64,000 nucleotides of DNA from Candidatus Brocadia sinica JPN1 (GTDB lineage Bacteria; Planctomycetota; Brocadiia; Brocadiales; Brocadiaceae), in contig NZ_BAFN01000001.1 of NCBI RefSeq assembly GCF_000949635.1, forward strand, positions 62,001 through 126,000. Direction: 5' to 3'. Below the pieces are notes generated by a model. It ran no database searches. It had not been told where the DNA came from and was given only the letters and a program-made list of their open reading frames with translations. The position numbers were made by a program, and so were the translations under genes. The first letter of the stretch is position 1. The number at the start of each line of letters is the position of its first letter. Positions 27,472-34,505 of this stretch are shown piece by piece.

Positions 27472-27701
27472 TTGATGTCCTCCCGCCCGAACCAATTGAA
27501 TTTTGGAGTTACGGTATTTTCTCTGAGGTACACCTCAACCTGCTCCAGGCTAAACCTAATTTGGTTGCCGACCTTAATAAAGGGTATTCGTTTTTGACTT
27601 GTCCATTGGTACAGTGTGCTTTCTTTGACTTTTAACAACTGCGAAAGGTCTGTTATATCCAACAGACAATTGCGTACCTCTACAGTTTTAAACTCCACCA
27701 T
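27468..27701 (-). CDS. AlpA/Xis-like helix-turn-helix protein 2
   Basis: Seen: 77 residues; HTH-17 motif LLDITDLSQLLKVKESTLYQWTSQKRIPFIKVGNQIRFSLEQVEVYL spans residues ~12-58 (canonical turn plus wing). ATGA overlap with the next HTH gene, so the two are co-translated. Lies 67 bp downstream of the ERCC4 nuclease gene. Likely excisionase or transcription activator of the element. Confidence 0.82.
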   Translation of the reverse strand: MVEFKTVEVRNCLLDITDLSQLLKVKESTLYQWTSQKRIPFIKVGNQIRFSLEQVEVYLRENTVTPKFNWFGREDIK

Positions 27702-27768
27702 TCGTTATCTCCATGCGGTCTAATGGGTAAAAAAAAATTAAATAGTTTTCTTCCTTTTAATCTTCTTC

Positions 27769-28212
27769 CTAATGGTCGTGCTGTTTGCGCAAAAAGTGGT
27801 ATAGAATACCTTCTACCATTAAAGCTGCGATTGCCCTATCACATGCAAAGAGAACATGCAGGCCATGCTTTGCGCTAAGTGCTTGCAGTGAACCAACAAC
27901 CGACTCAACTGAAATAGCATTGCGCCAAACACCACGATAGATGTCTGCAAGAGAAGCCTCTACAACTAGCCCGGCATATTCAAAATCCCGCATCCGTTGA
28001 ACCTCACTCATAAACCGCTTGCGCTCAGCACTCAATGATTGCAGGAGGTCTGGAAGGCTCTTACGTTCGATCGTCACTTTGTCTTCGAAATGCTCTAAAC
28101 TGTAATCCCCGGTCTCAAGCTTTGCGATCTTTACTCCTGCATTGTGGAAGACCAGCGGTTTCTTTTCCCTGGTATCCTGGATAATAGTTAAGTCACTACG
28201 CTTAATCGCCAT
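27769..28212 (-). CDS. ERCC4/XPF-family structure-specific nuclease
   Basis: Seen: 147 residues forming a lone ERCC4 domain: DTREKKPLVF (about 13-22), GDYSLE, VTIERKSLPDLLQSL with the catalytic ERK triad at about 49-51, ERKRF and YAGLVVEA. Known: this domain in XPF, Mus81 and some phage proteins cuts branched DNA. No HhH or helicase domain is attached. In this element it could resolve replication or packaging junctions in place of RusA. Overlaps the upstream gene by 11 bp. Confidence 0.88.
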   Translation of the reverse strand: MAIKRSDLTIIQDTREKKPLVFHNAGVKIAKLETGDYSLEHFEDKVTIERKSLPDLLQSLSAERKRFMSEVQRMRDFEYAGLVVEASLADIYRGVWRNAISVESVVGSLQALSAKHGLHVLFACDRAIAALMVEGILYHFLRKQHDH

Positions 28213-28540
28213 AACTCATCATCTCCGATGCCTGCTTTTCATACCTGCGGAAATGGTCAACCATGGTTTCTTGGCTATCGTAAAACCGCCAGTCGGCCAT
28301 CCCCCCGATACTGACCAATCGCATATCAAAAGGCTGACTCTCTAGCCAATCAAAGGTCTCTATAAGGTAAAGCTCATTCGACACCTGAGCTATAACCCGA
28401 CCTTGCCAACACAACTTACCACCTTCAAGTGAAATGAAATACTTATCAACTAACACCGATTTACATATCCCCACAACAATCACCTGCACCCTTTCTTTGT
28501 AGTCTAATACCTTGATCTCTTTGCTCGCTACTCCCCACAC
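28202..28540 (-). CDS. Unknown element protein, about 112 residues
   Basis: Mixed alpha/beta, no Cys pairs, signal peptide or membrane segment (VQVIVVGICKSVLVDKYFISLEGG; RYEKQASEMMSYG near the end). The start is a GTG at 28540 overlapping the upstream gene by 13 bp; other starts are possible. Co-transcribed with the nuclease gene, whose start it overlaps, which suggests a functional pairing. Family not recognised. Confidence 0.6.
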   Translation of the reverse strand: MWGVASKEIKVLDYKERVQVIVVGICKSVLVDKYFISLEGGKLCWQGRVIAQVSNELYLIETFDWLESQPFDMRLVSIGGMADWRFYDSQETMVDHFRRYEKQASEMMSYGD

Positions 28541-28872
28541 ACCTTTTTTATCAGAAACTCACGGATAGCATCACGTTTAAGTGCCGCCTCTATCCCGTTA
28601 GCAACGTTGGTTATATCTGGCATACGCTTTCTTATCCAGTCGATAGGGCAGTACACATTACCGCCGGCGATAATCACCCGGTTCCCTTCCAGCGCACACT
28701 GCTTCATAACGTCTGGATGATTAGCGTCCAGCATGTCCAGGGAAACATAAATTCTCATGTCGCCAGGGATACCAATGCCCATGCCATCTCTATAAGAGTT
28801 GATGTCCACCTCCCCGAATTTGACTTCATGTGCCTTGACCCTCTTGGTTGTCCGTATGATCTTAGGTTCCAT
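28528..28872 (-). CDS. Unknown element protein, about 114 residues
   Basis: Soluble alpha/beta protein, basic N-terminus (IIRTTKRVKAHEVKFGE) and GNRVIIAGGNVYCPIDWI in the second half. ATG 28872 preferred because GGAGGAGGGAAG lies directly upstream. Part of the tightly packed early-gene block between primase and nuclease. Family not recognised. Confidence 0.6.
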   Translation of the reverse strand: MEPKIIRTTKRVKAHEVKFGEVDINSYRDGMGIGIPGDMRIYVSLDMLDANHPDVMKQCALEGNRVIIAGGNVYCPIDWIRKRMPDITNVANGIEAALKRDAIREFLIKKVCGE

Positions 28873-28892
28873 CTTCCCTCCTCCTCTCATTG

Positions 28893-29246
28893 CTAGTTGT
28901 AAGTCGATTTATACCTTTGGATTAAGTCGCATCTGCCGAGTTCTCTGAGGGTTACGCATACAGATTGCCCGCCAGGCTTCCAATAATGAAACCGCCTGTC
29001 GCTATTGAAAGGTATGACCAACACCCCACTTTCTGTCACAAATGGTTGCCGCTGCATGGGTTCCGTGTTCTCGCCCATGATTGCCATACGCTCGGCCAAT
29101 TCGTAACCTGCTGTTACCGGCTCAATCTTTCCTTGTTGGATAAATATTTGGGCTGCCTTTTCAGGTAGTTTTACAATGCTCCCAACAGGGAATGTCTTAA
29201 TAGTCCCCTGCACTTTAACCATAAGACTTTGAATGACCTTATACAT
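28893..29246 (-). CDS. Unknown element protein, about 117 residues
   Basis: Seen: MYKVIQSLMVKVQGTIKTFP then VGSIVKLPEKAAQIFIQQGKIEPV, a small beta-rich module reminiscent of head-tail or adaptor-like phage proteins that begin with a binding loop, followed by a region with HYWKPGG. The start at 29246 is favoured by GAGGAGG seven bases upstream and overlaps the primase stop. No firm family assignment. Confidence 0.55.
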   Translation of the reverse strand: MYKVIQSLMVKVQGTIKTFPVGSIVKLPEKAAQIFIQQGKIEPVTAGYELAERMAIMGENTEPMQRQPFVTESGVLVIPFNSDRRFHYWKPGGQSVCVTLRELGRCDLIQRYKSTYN

Positions 29247-31722
29247 TGGCAACCTCCTCCGCAAATTCGACCTCGAAAACCTCAGAGTTTTTGATGTCTA
29301 AATTTTCAACATTGCCCATAGGAATTTCGTTTTTCGGTGTCGGTTTTGGACGATTTTCTATTTGGCAAACACCCTCATTTTTTTGCATGCTGGAAACATA
29401 CTTTTTTTCTATTTGGCTATGTGGCAAACCACATGTGGAAACATCGCCACATTCAGTAAATACGCGGGTTTCCATGTTTCCGGCATGTATTAGTTCATGT
29501 GGCAGCATTCCTTCTATTTGGCATGTTTCCCCCCCTATAGGGGGAAACATTGCCAAGTAGGAATTAGCAGAACCAGGATGCAGCTTAAAGAATTGCTTAC
29601 GTTTCGACCCTTGATACCCTGGGTCGTCCTTTAAGGTACTATCCAGAATCAATTCTTTTCCCAATGCATTTTTCAATGCTGACCTCAATTGTTTCTCCGG
29701 CACGCCTAAAGCTTTTTGTATTTCTTCAAAATCCTTAACGCCGGTTCCTATAAATTGAGTTATACTTTCAATAAGACCCTTGCCCTCACCAAGAACACCT
29801 GAAACATAAGAAATCTTTAGAGTATCTGAATTAAAAAGCAATCGAATCGGAGCGAAGGATGCCAAACGCATTTTCCCCGGATGCAGAGTCAATATTTTCC
29901 CATCATCCATCATTTCTCCCTCCTCTAACACAAACTGGCAATCGACAGCCCCAACAATATCACCCGACCCCCTGGATCGTTCCCTTTTGTCCCCATCCCT
30001 GCTTTTCCGCTCATGGTGGATTATCAAAACCGTAGCATCGGTTTGTTTAATAATCTCACGAAACGCTTGCATGACTTTTGCCATTTCATCCGCGTCGTTT
30101 TCTTTGGCGTTGTGCAGTCGGATTAGAGCGTCAAAGATAACTAAAACATATTCCTCCTTGTTGATAAGGTCAATCAATGCTTTAAGATGTTTAGGATTGT
30201 CTAACTTCACGCCTTGATAATGGATGAAGTGAATTGGCGTATCTTTATCGACGCCCATTTTCTCAATACGGCTGCGGTGAATACTGCCGGGGTTTTCTTC
30301 GTCAATTACCAGTACCTTCCCCCTTTTTAGTGCAGGGAAACGCCCCCAGAGTTTATTCCCATTTGAAACTGCCTCTGCGATCGAAAAAGAAACAACACTT
30401 TTCCCAACACCCGGCAAGGAGGTAAGTAAATTGACCGTGTTTTGATATATAAGAGTCTCTACTAAATATTTCGGACGCTCGCACTGAAGCATGTCTTGGA
30501 TATTTGAGATTTTAAAAAAAAGAGCATTGCTGCCAGATTTCATTAAATCAATACCGGCATCCTTTGCCCTATGAATGATTGTTCCAAAGGTAAATGCACC
30601 CTTATTTGTCCGAAGGCAATTATCGTATTTCTCATCACAGTCCGCCTTGTCGTATTTTGACGAAGCCCCACTTAGCATGTGGAAATACTCACGGCCAGCT
30701 TCGCCAAAGGTATTTGCGATAGCAAAGCCTACGTTCAACCAGGAATCGTAGTCGTCAATGCCAGCCAGGGGTTTGCCAGTGGCAATGATTGCCTGCATAA
30801 TTCGATGATCGTCGTCTCTCGCATGAGGGATGCAGGGGGGTTGTTCTTGCTCCGGCACAGTCTCAGGAACGATGAACGTCTCTGAGTTCTCATTTATATA
30901 TATGTCTGGATCATACGAAACAAACCTTAGCCTGGAAACATCCTTGCAGCTTTTATCGACAACCAAGCCGTAAGTCTTTTTGTAGTAAGCTTCTAGATGT
31001 TGAAAGCTCTCTGCATGATGGTTTTTGTCAATCTTTACCCCAACGGCAAGGCCTTTTCCCCTGCACGAAGCGAAGAGAAACGCCGTAAGTTTGTCTTTAG
31101 TCAGTCTTTGCCGTATCCTGTCCCCCTGCTCAGATAATGCAGGATTGTCCTTATAGTCAATGTCCAAGAGAATAAAGCCGCTATGCACAGCCAACCCCTC
31201 GGCAGACCTCTTCGTAAAGAGTCCGGAGGCCGTGAAACAAGGGAGGCTACTCTTGCATTCCTTCTGCTCCGACTCGTCTTGTGTGCCCCGCAACTTCTCA
31301 ATTGCTGGAATCCACTTTCCGCCGTTCCCAGCTTTAATCCCTTCTAAAATCTTTGCAAGCGTAACTGGTTGTCCTGTAACGTCTTGCACATTTTTATAGC
31401 AATTTACTTCTGTTGTTTTGCATGTAAGCGCCCCCCTGATAGCAGTTCTCAGCCTTGCAGTCCCCACACTCTGGTCTAGCAGCCATTTCAGATAAGGCGC
31501 ATCTTTCTGAGCAACCTCTGAAATAGCTTTCCCTTTGTACTTGCCGAAACGAAGAATAGGCGCGGTATGTGGAAGAAACTTAATAAAGTTTTTGCAAGAA
31601 GGACACGACACCTTTTTATGGTATCCTTTGTTTGGTAGTGAAACTATCTCAATAATGAGATTTTCTGGCTTGTGTATCACGCCGCATTTTTTACAAATTT
31701 CCGTTGATTTTTCTTGTAACAT
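29239..31722 (-). CDS. Primase-helicase replication protein of the element
   Basis: Seen, 827 residues in order: zinc ribbon (CKKCG...CPSC, about 10-42); an ExoX-C-like module (LRFGKYKGKAISEVAQKDAPYLKWLL, about 57-82); a VirE_N/primase-polymerase-like region (about 130-270, HSGFILLDIDYKDNPA, GKGLAVGVKI); a PriCT-2 helical module (DDYDSWLNVGFAIANTFG); a RecA-like AAA ATPase with Walker A SLPGVGKSVVSFSI and Walker B VLVIFDAL; and a winged-helix tail. Known: such proteins prime and unwind DNA for autonomous replication of satellites and plasmids. It is the largest gene of the element, preceded by a terminator-type hairpin. Confidence 0.85.
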   Translation of the reverse strand: MLQEKSTEICKKCGVIHKPENLIIEIVSLPNKGYHKKVSCPSCKNFIKFLPHTAPILRFGKYKGKAISEVAQKDAPYLKWLLDQSVGTARLRTAIRGALTCKTTEVNCYKNVQDVTGQPVTLAKILEGIKAGNGGKWIPAIEKLRGTQDESEQKECKSSLPCFTASGLFTKRSAEGLAVHSGFILLDIDYKDNPALSEQGDRIRQRLTKDKLTAFLFASCRGKGLAVGVKIDKNHHAESFQHLEAYYKKTYGLVVDKSCKDVSRLRFVSYDPDIYINENSETFIVPETVPEQEQPPCIPHARDDDHRIMQAIIATGKPLAGIDDYDSWLNVGFAIANTFGEAGREYFHMLSGASSKYDKADCDEKYDNCLRTNKGAFTFGTIIHRAKDAGIDLMKSGSNALFFKISNIQDMLQCERPKYLVETLIYQNTVNLLTSLPGVGKSVVSFSIAEAVSNGNKLWGRFPALKRGKVLVIDEENPGSIHRSRIEKMGVDKDTPIHFIHYQGVKLDNPKHLKALIDLINKEEYVLVIFDALIRLHNAKENDADEMAKVMQAFREIIKQTDATVLIIHHERKSRDGDKRERSRGSGDIVGAVDCQFVLEEGEMMDDGKILTLHPGKMRLASFAPIRLLFNSDTLKISYVSGVLGEGKGLIESITQFIGTGVKDFEEIQKALGVPEKQLRSALKNALGKELILDSTLKDDPGYQGSKRKQFFKLHPGSANSYLAMFPPIGGETCQIEGMLPHELIHAGNMETRVFTECGDVSTCGLPHSQIEKKYVSSMQKNEGVCQIENRPKPTPKNEIPMGNVENLDIKNSEVFEVEFAEEVANV

Positions 31723-31760
31723 AAGCTAAAATTACTCCTCAAAAAAGTTAAGCTGTGCCA

Positions 31761-31799
31761 ATAAAAAGACCTCCGTCCTGTTTCCCCAGGGTGGAGGTC
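31761..31799 (-). terminator. Intrinsic terminator upstream of the primase gene
   Basis: Minus strand: GACCTCC and GGAGGTC (31799-31793 and 31774-31768) enclose an inner CCTG/CAGG stem with loop GGGAAA, followed by TTTTTAT. It lies between the HTH-protein gene (stop 31855) and the primase start (31722), so it would terminate or attenuate transcription entering the replication block. Confidence 0.75.
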
Positions 31800-31854
31800 A
31801 AACTTTTTACGCCAACCTAATTAGATTTTGTCTTTACAATTCCTCCTAAAAAAG

Positions 31855-32580
31855 TTATTTGCCCTCGAATAGCCTTTCCAGTACACTAACCCAATAAACA
31901 CCCCGTTTACGCTCATCGTCTGAGATTGCTGGCCTCATAAGAATCGCTTTTATTTCCCGTAAAATCACTGAATTGGCTTTGTCTTTTAGACTTGCTAAGT
32001 CATACTGTGCCCTGGCATGTCTTTGTGCCTCGTCTGGCGGAATACCATCTGCTACTAATGAATAGTATGTTACGACATAGTCAACATCGAATAAGGTCGC
32101 CATCAGTGGAATGTCGTTTTTCTCAATGGCTTCCTGCAAAACTTTGTCGAATTCTTTACGGATTTCTGAACGCAACCTGTGGCCGTAATTCCCCGCATCA
32201 CGAAACTCGTCATAACTAACGGTCGGCATCCTAGTTGTTGCTATTTCATCAATCGGCTTTGCGAAGAATTCCGCATCTAATCGCTGTTTCTCCTGGCACT
32301 TAGCCCTAACCGTGCGCATAAAAACGTCTGTAAATTCGATGTGGAGTTTATCAACTAACTCCTTAAATTCCTGCTCCCAGCGCCACTTGTAAAGCAACCC
32401 ACAAGAAACTTTCAGGTCGGACGCAATGGTTGTTTGCTGGAAGTTAGTTAATTGCAACAAAGCTGCGTTGTATTTAACCTTTGGGAAACCGATCCTATCT
32501 CCCCGTGGTGTTCCAGCCCTTTGCGGTTCGGCGTATCTGCCAAGTTTTCCCTTTACAAACTCCTGTAGTATTGTGTTCAT
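31855..32580 (-). CDS. HTH-containing element protein of unknown role
   Basis: Seen: 241 residues, soluble. A HTH-like segment TTIASDLKVSCGLLYKWRWEQEFKEL lies at about 58-83 after a basic N-terminus; the remainder is helical and charged, with LVADGIPPDEAQRHARAQYDLA. The start is set at ATG 32580 after GGGGGGAT; 13 further codons upstream are possible. It may be a terminase small subunit or a regulator; its place next to the long non-coding region favours a DNA-binding control protein. Confidence 0.5.
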   Translation of the reverse strand: MNTILQEFVKGKLGRYAEPQRAGTPRGDRIGFPKVKYNAALLQLTNFQQTTIASDLKVSCGLLYKWRWEQEFKELVDKLHIEFTDVFMRTVRAKCQEKQRLDAEFFAKPIDEIATTRMPTVSYDEFRDAGNYGHRLRSEIRKEFDKVLQEAIEKNDIPLMATLFDVDYVVTYYSLVADGIPPDEAQRHARAQYDLASLKDKANSVILREIKAILMRPAISDDERKRGVYWVSVLERLFEGK

Positions 32581-32710
32581 ACATCCCCCCCAGAATACAG
32601 TAAGACCATTCAAACTCACCTTACCTATATAGGTAAAAAAAAAGGAGTTTTGATTTTAAACTCCCCCATCACAAAATATAATGTCATGTACTCGTAAAAA
32701 AAATATACGC

Positions 32711-32895
32711 AAAAAAATAAAATATATTAATAAATGGCATAAATATTGCTAACTATATATCTAGCATAGGCGCACTCCCATCGGCTTCCTATTGCGCAAA
32801 ACACTATCCCCTCTATATATATATTACTAACCTCAATTCCAAAAAAAAGACACAAAAAATAAAATATATTAATAAATGGCATAAATATTACTAAG
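32711..32895. repeat. Pair of ~40-bp AT-rich direct repeats
   Basis: The units at 32711-32752 and 32853-32895 share the run AAAAAATAAAATATATTAAT, then AAATGGCATAAATATT, and differ mainly near the 3-prime end (GCTAACT vs ACTAAGC). Spacing between the units is about 142 bp. Such AT-rich direct repeats in a non-coding stretch next to replication genes are typical of iteron or DNA-unwinding regions, but binding is inferred only. Confidence 0.75.
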
Positions 32896-33248
32896 CATAT
32901 CTCAAGATAATGTATTCAGTCTGATGTAAAAACAGTGTCCGTTCACAAAATATAATATCATCCTAGTTTTCGTGTTTTCAGTGAACCAAACGCAACACAT
33001 TAAAAAATAAATCACAAGATATGAAATCGTCAATACTTAAAAGAACAACGATTTTGGGTGGTATCCTACAAGGAGGGTAAATTTTTTTTTAAAGCCTGCA
33101 TCATGAGGCATTTTTAAAAAATATGTGCGCTACCAGAAACAGACTTGATAGATTCTCTCGGCACATGCCCCTCGATAGGGGGTGGGGGGTTCGAAGGGGT
33201 GTCCGCCTGGCAGATCGTCCCGATCCAATGGCCATTGATACCATCGAA

Positions 33249-33350
33249 ACCACCTGAAACCACCTCAATACCACCTCTTTTTTTTGAGGTGGTCACCCCT
33301 AATCCCTTGATTTTACTGGGAGAATACCACCTATACCACCTGTACCACCT
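33249..33350. repeat. ACCACCT repeat cluster with a hairpin
   Basis: ACCACCT occurs at 33249, 33259, 33270, 33326, 33335 and 33344; the last three are spaced exactly nine bases apart. The copy at 33270 pairs with GAGGTGGT at 33286-33293 across a T8 loop, forming an 8-bp hairpin. Regular short spacing suggests a protein-binding array. It is not a CRISPR: the units are seven bases and no unique spacers exist. Confidence 0.7.
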
Positions 33351-33823
33351 ATTTTGGAGTATTTCCTATACACACTTTTTACATGGGTTAGTCTTTCGTC
33401 TAGTGTATAAAATTTAAACATCAAATAAAAAACTCCTCCCCCAATCCCTTTGAGATTTCATATAACGTTGGCAGCATTTCCACTTAGAAGGAAAGCATTA
33501 GTGGATGTAGTGGCGTTAGTGACATTGGTTTTCAGAATACCAAAACACCCAATGGGGAATTGTTGCTTGTCATTCGATGCGATCCACGCCCTTTTATTGA
33601 AGGTAGTGGGGAAAGATTCTTCGCTTTTCATCCAGGTGGTTTATGTCTTATACGCCGTAATTGTAGTAACTATTTGCATACAAAGGAGTTGCCACACTTT
33701 GCAACATAACCAACATTATCAGACGTACTTTCCTAAGCCATTAATATGTAAGATGTTATAGACTTTCCCCACTTCCAACATGTCGTCAACTGCCAAATCT
33801 GCCCATCAAAGTATGCTGAAAAC

Positions 33824-34294
33824 CTACCCCTCTTGCTGCGTAAATTCGACATTTACAACTTGCTCTGTAGAATCTTCCCCACTTCCCAAGTCTTTGTATG
33901 CAGAAAGATCAACCAATTCAGTCTCGGCATTCACATTGATGTTTAAATTCCTATTGATTACAGGAGATTCCCGGCGCTGCATTTCCCGGTAAAGTTCCTG
34001 GGCTTCCTTCAAACATATCTCCTCTTTCTTGGATAGCTTCTGCTTCTCTTTGTCTTTAAGCACCTGTACCGCCGTCTGTAAAGTCAGCTTTGCCACGTTG
34101 TGCCCCATTTTCAACATGTCGGGAGCAACCAAATCATAGGATTTAACCCGCTTTTCCAATGCATAAGGCGCTTTGGAACCAGGTTTTCCCTCGTATCCAG
34201 CTAGTCTATAGGCTTCTGAGATCGATTTCCCCGCCGCCCGAAGCGTGGTATATGCTTCCTGTTTGAGTCTTAACTTCCGATTATTTTCTTCCAT
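33824..34294 (-). CDS. Terminase small-subunit-like DNA-binding protein
   Basis: Seen: 156 residues. The N-terminal HTH (YTTLRAAGKSISEAYRLAGYEG, about 15-36) followed by YALEKRVKSY resembles the DNA-recognition domain of TerS-like proteins; a helical middle (LQTAVQVLKDKEKQKLSKKEEICLKEAQELYREMQ) suits oligomerisation. SD CGGAGGT upstream of the ATG. Known: satellites often encode a TerS that redirects a helper's packaging. No TerL is present. A simple regulator cannot be excluded. Confidence 0.55.
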   Translation of the reverse strand: MEENNRKLRLKQEAYTTLRAAGKSISEAYRLAGYEGKPGSKAPYALEKRVKSYDLVAPDMLKMGHNVAKLTLQTAVQVLKDKEKQKLSKKEEICLKEAQELYREMQRRESPVINRNLNINVNAETELVDLSAYKDLGSGEDSTEQVVNVEFTQQEG

Positions 34295-34405
34295 AGATTT
34301 ATACCTCCGAATTGATAATTGTTAAAATCTCCCTTCGTGTCTATTCCGTACTTGCCCACACAAACCGACCCAAACACTACTATGTAAAGCAATGATGAAA
34401 ATGTC

Positions 34406-34433
34406 TTGAATGACTTGAAAATACTGGTAGAAT
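34406..34433 (+). promoter_or_regulatory. Candidate outward promoter of the element reading into hypD
   Basis: TTGAAT (34406-34411), 16-base spacer, TAGAAT (34428-34433) on the plus strand, 64 bp upstream of the hypD ATG. It is inside the element, so after integration it could replace the original hypD promoter, which lies left of 22637. Moderate match to consensus only. Confidence 0.4.
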
Positions 34434-34481
34434 CAAAGCCTATTCAAACACGTCAAACCAGATAAAGAAATAAGCAAAAGG

Positions 34482-34505
34482 CTTTTGATATTTTCTATGA
34501 AATAC
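34482..34505 (+). repeat. attR: Right attachment site (attR), overlapping the hypD start
   Basis: Perfect 24-bp copy of 22637-22660. The ATGAAATAC at its 3-prime end is codons 1-3 of hypD, so integration leaves the coding sequence intact while exchanging everything upstream of it. Confidence 0.9.

Larger units (their letters stand above)
32620..33823. other. Long repeat-rich, mostly non-coding region of the element
   Basis: About 1.2 kb without a convincing gene. It holds two ~40-bp direct repeats (around 32711-32752 and 32853-32895), three related CACAAGATAT/CACAAAATATAAT-type motifs near 32670, 32945 and 33012, and a cluster of ACCACCT repeats (33249-33350). The left half is very AT-rich. 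A 57-codon frame on the minus strand (33458-33631, ATG) lacks an SD and is doubtful. The make-up suits a replication origin or regulatory region. Confidence 0.65.
22637..34505. mobile_element. Integrated phage-satellite-like element, about 11.8 kb
   Basis: Bounded by a perfect 24-bp direct repeat. It holds a tyrosine integrase at one end and, all on the minus strand, a TerS-like protein, a HTH protein, a primase-helicase, small unknowns, an ERCC4 nuclease, two AlpA-like HTH proteins, two paralogous virion-like proteins, a Dam-type methylase and a zinc-ribbon protein. There is no portal, major capsid, protease, large terminase or lysis gene. Known: phage-inducible chromosomal islands have this make-up (int, alpA, primase/rep, terS; 10-15 kb). 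A shrunken podovirus prophage is the alternative. The insertion site is the hypD start codon. Confidence 0.85.

Noticed and set aside
33249-33350. Regular short repeats as a possible CRISPR array
   Set aside because: Units are only seven bases with 9-11-bp periodicity and there are no unique spacers or cas genes.
33458-33631. 57-residue frame in the repeat-rich region of the element
   Set aside because: No SD and a low-complexity product (TNVTNATTSTNA); too weak to list as a gene.
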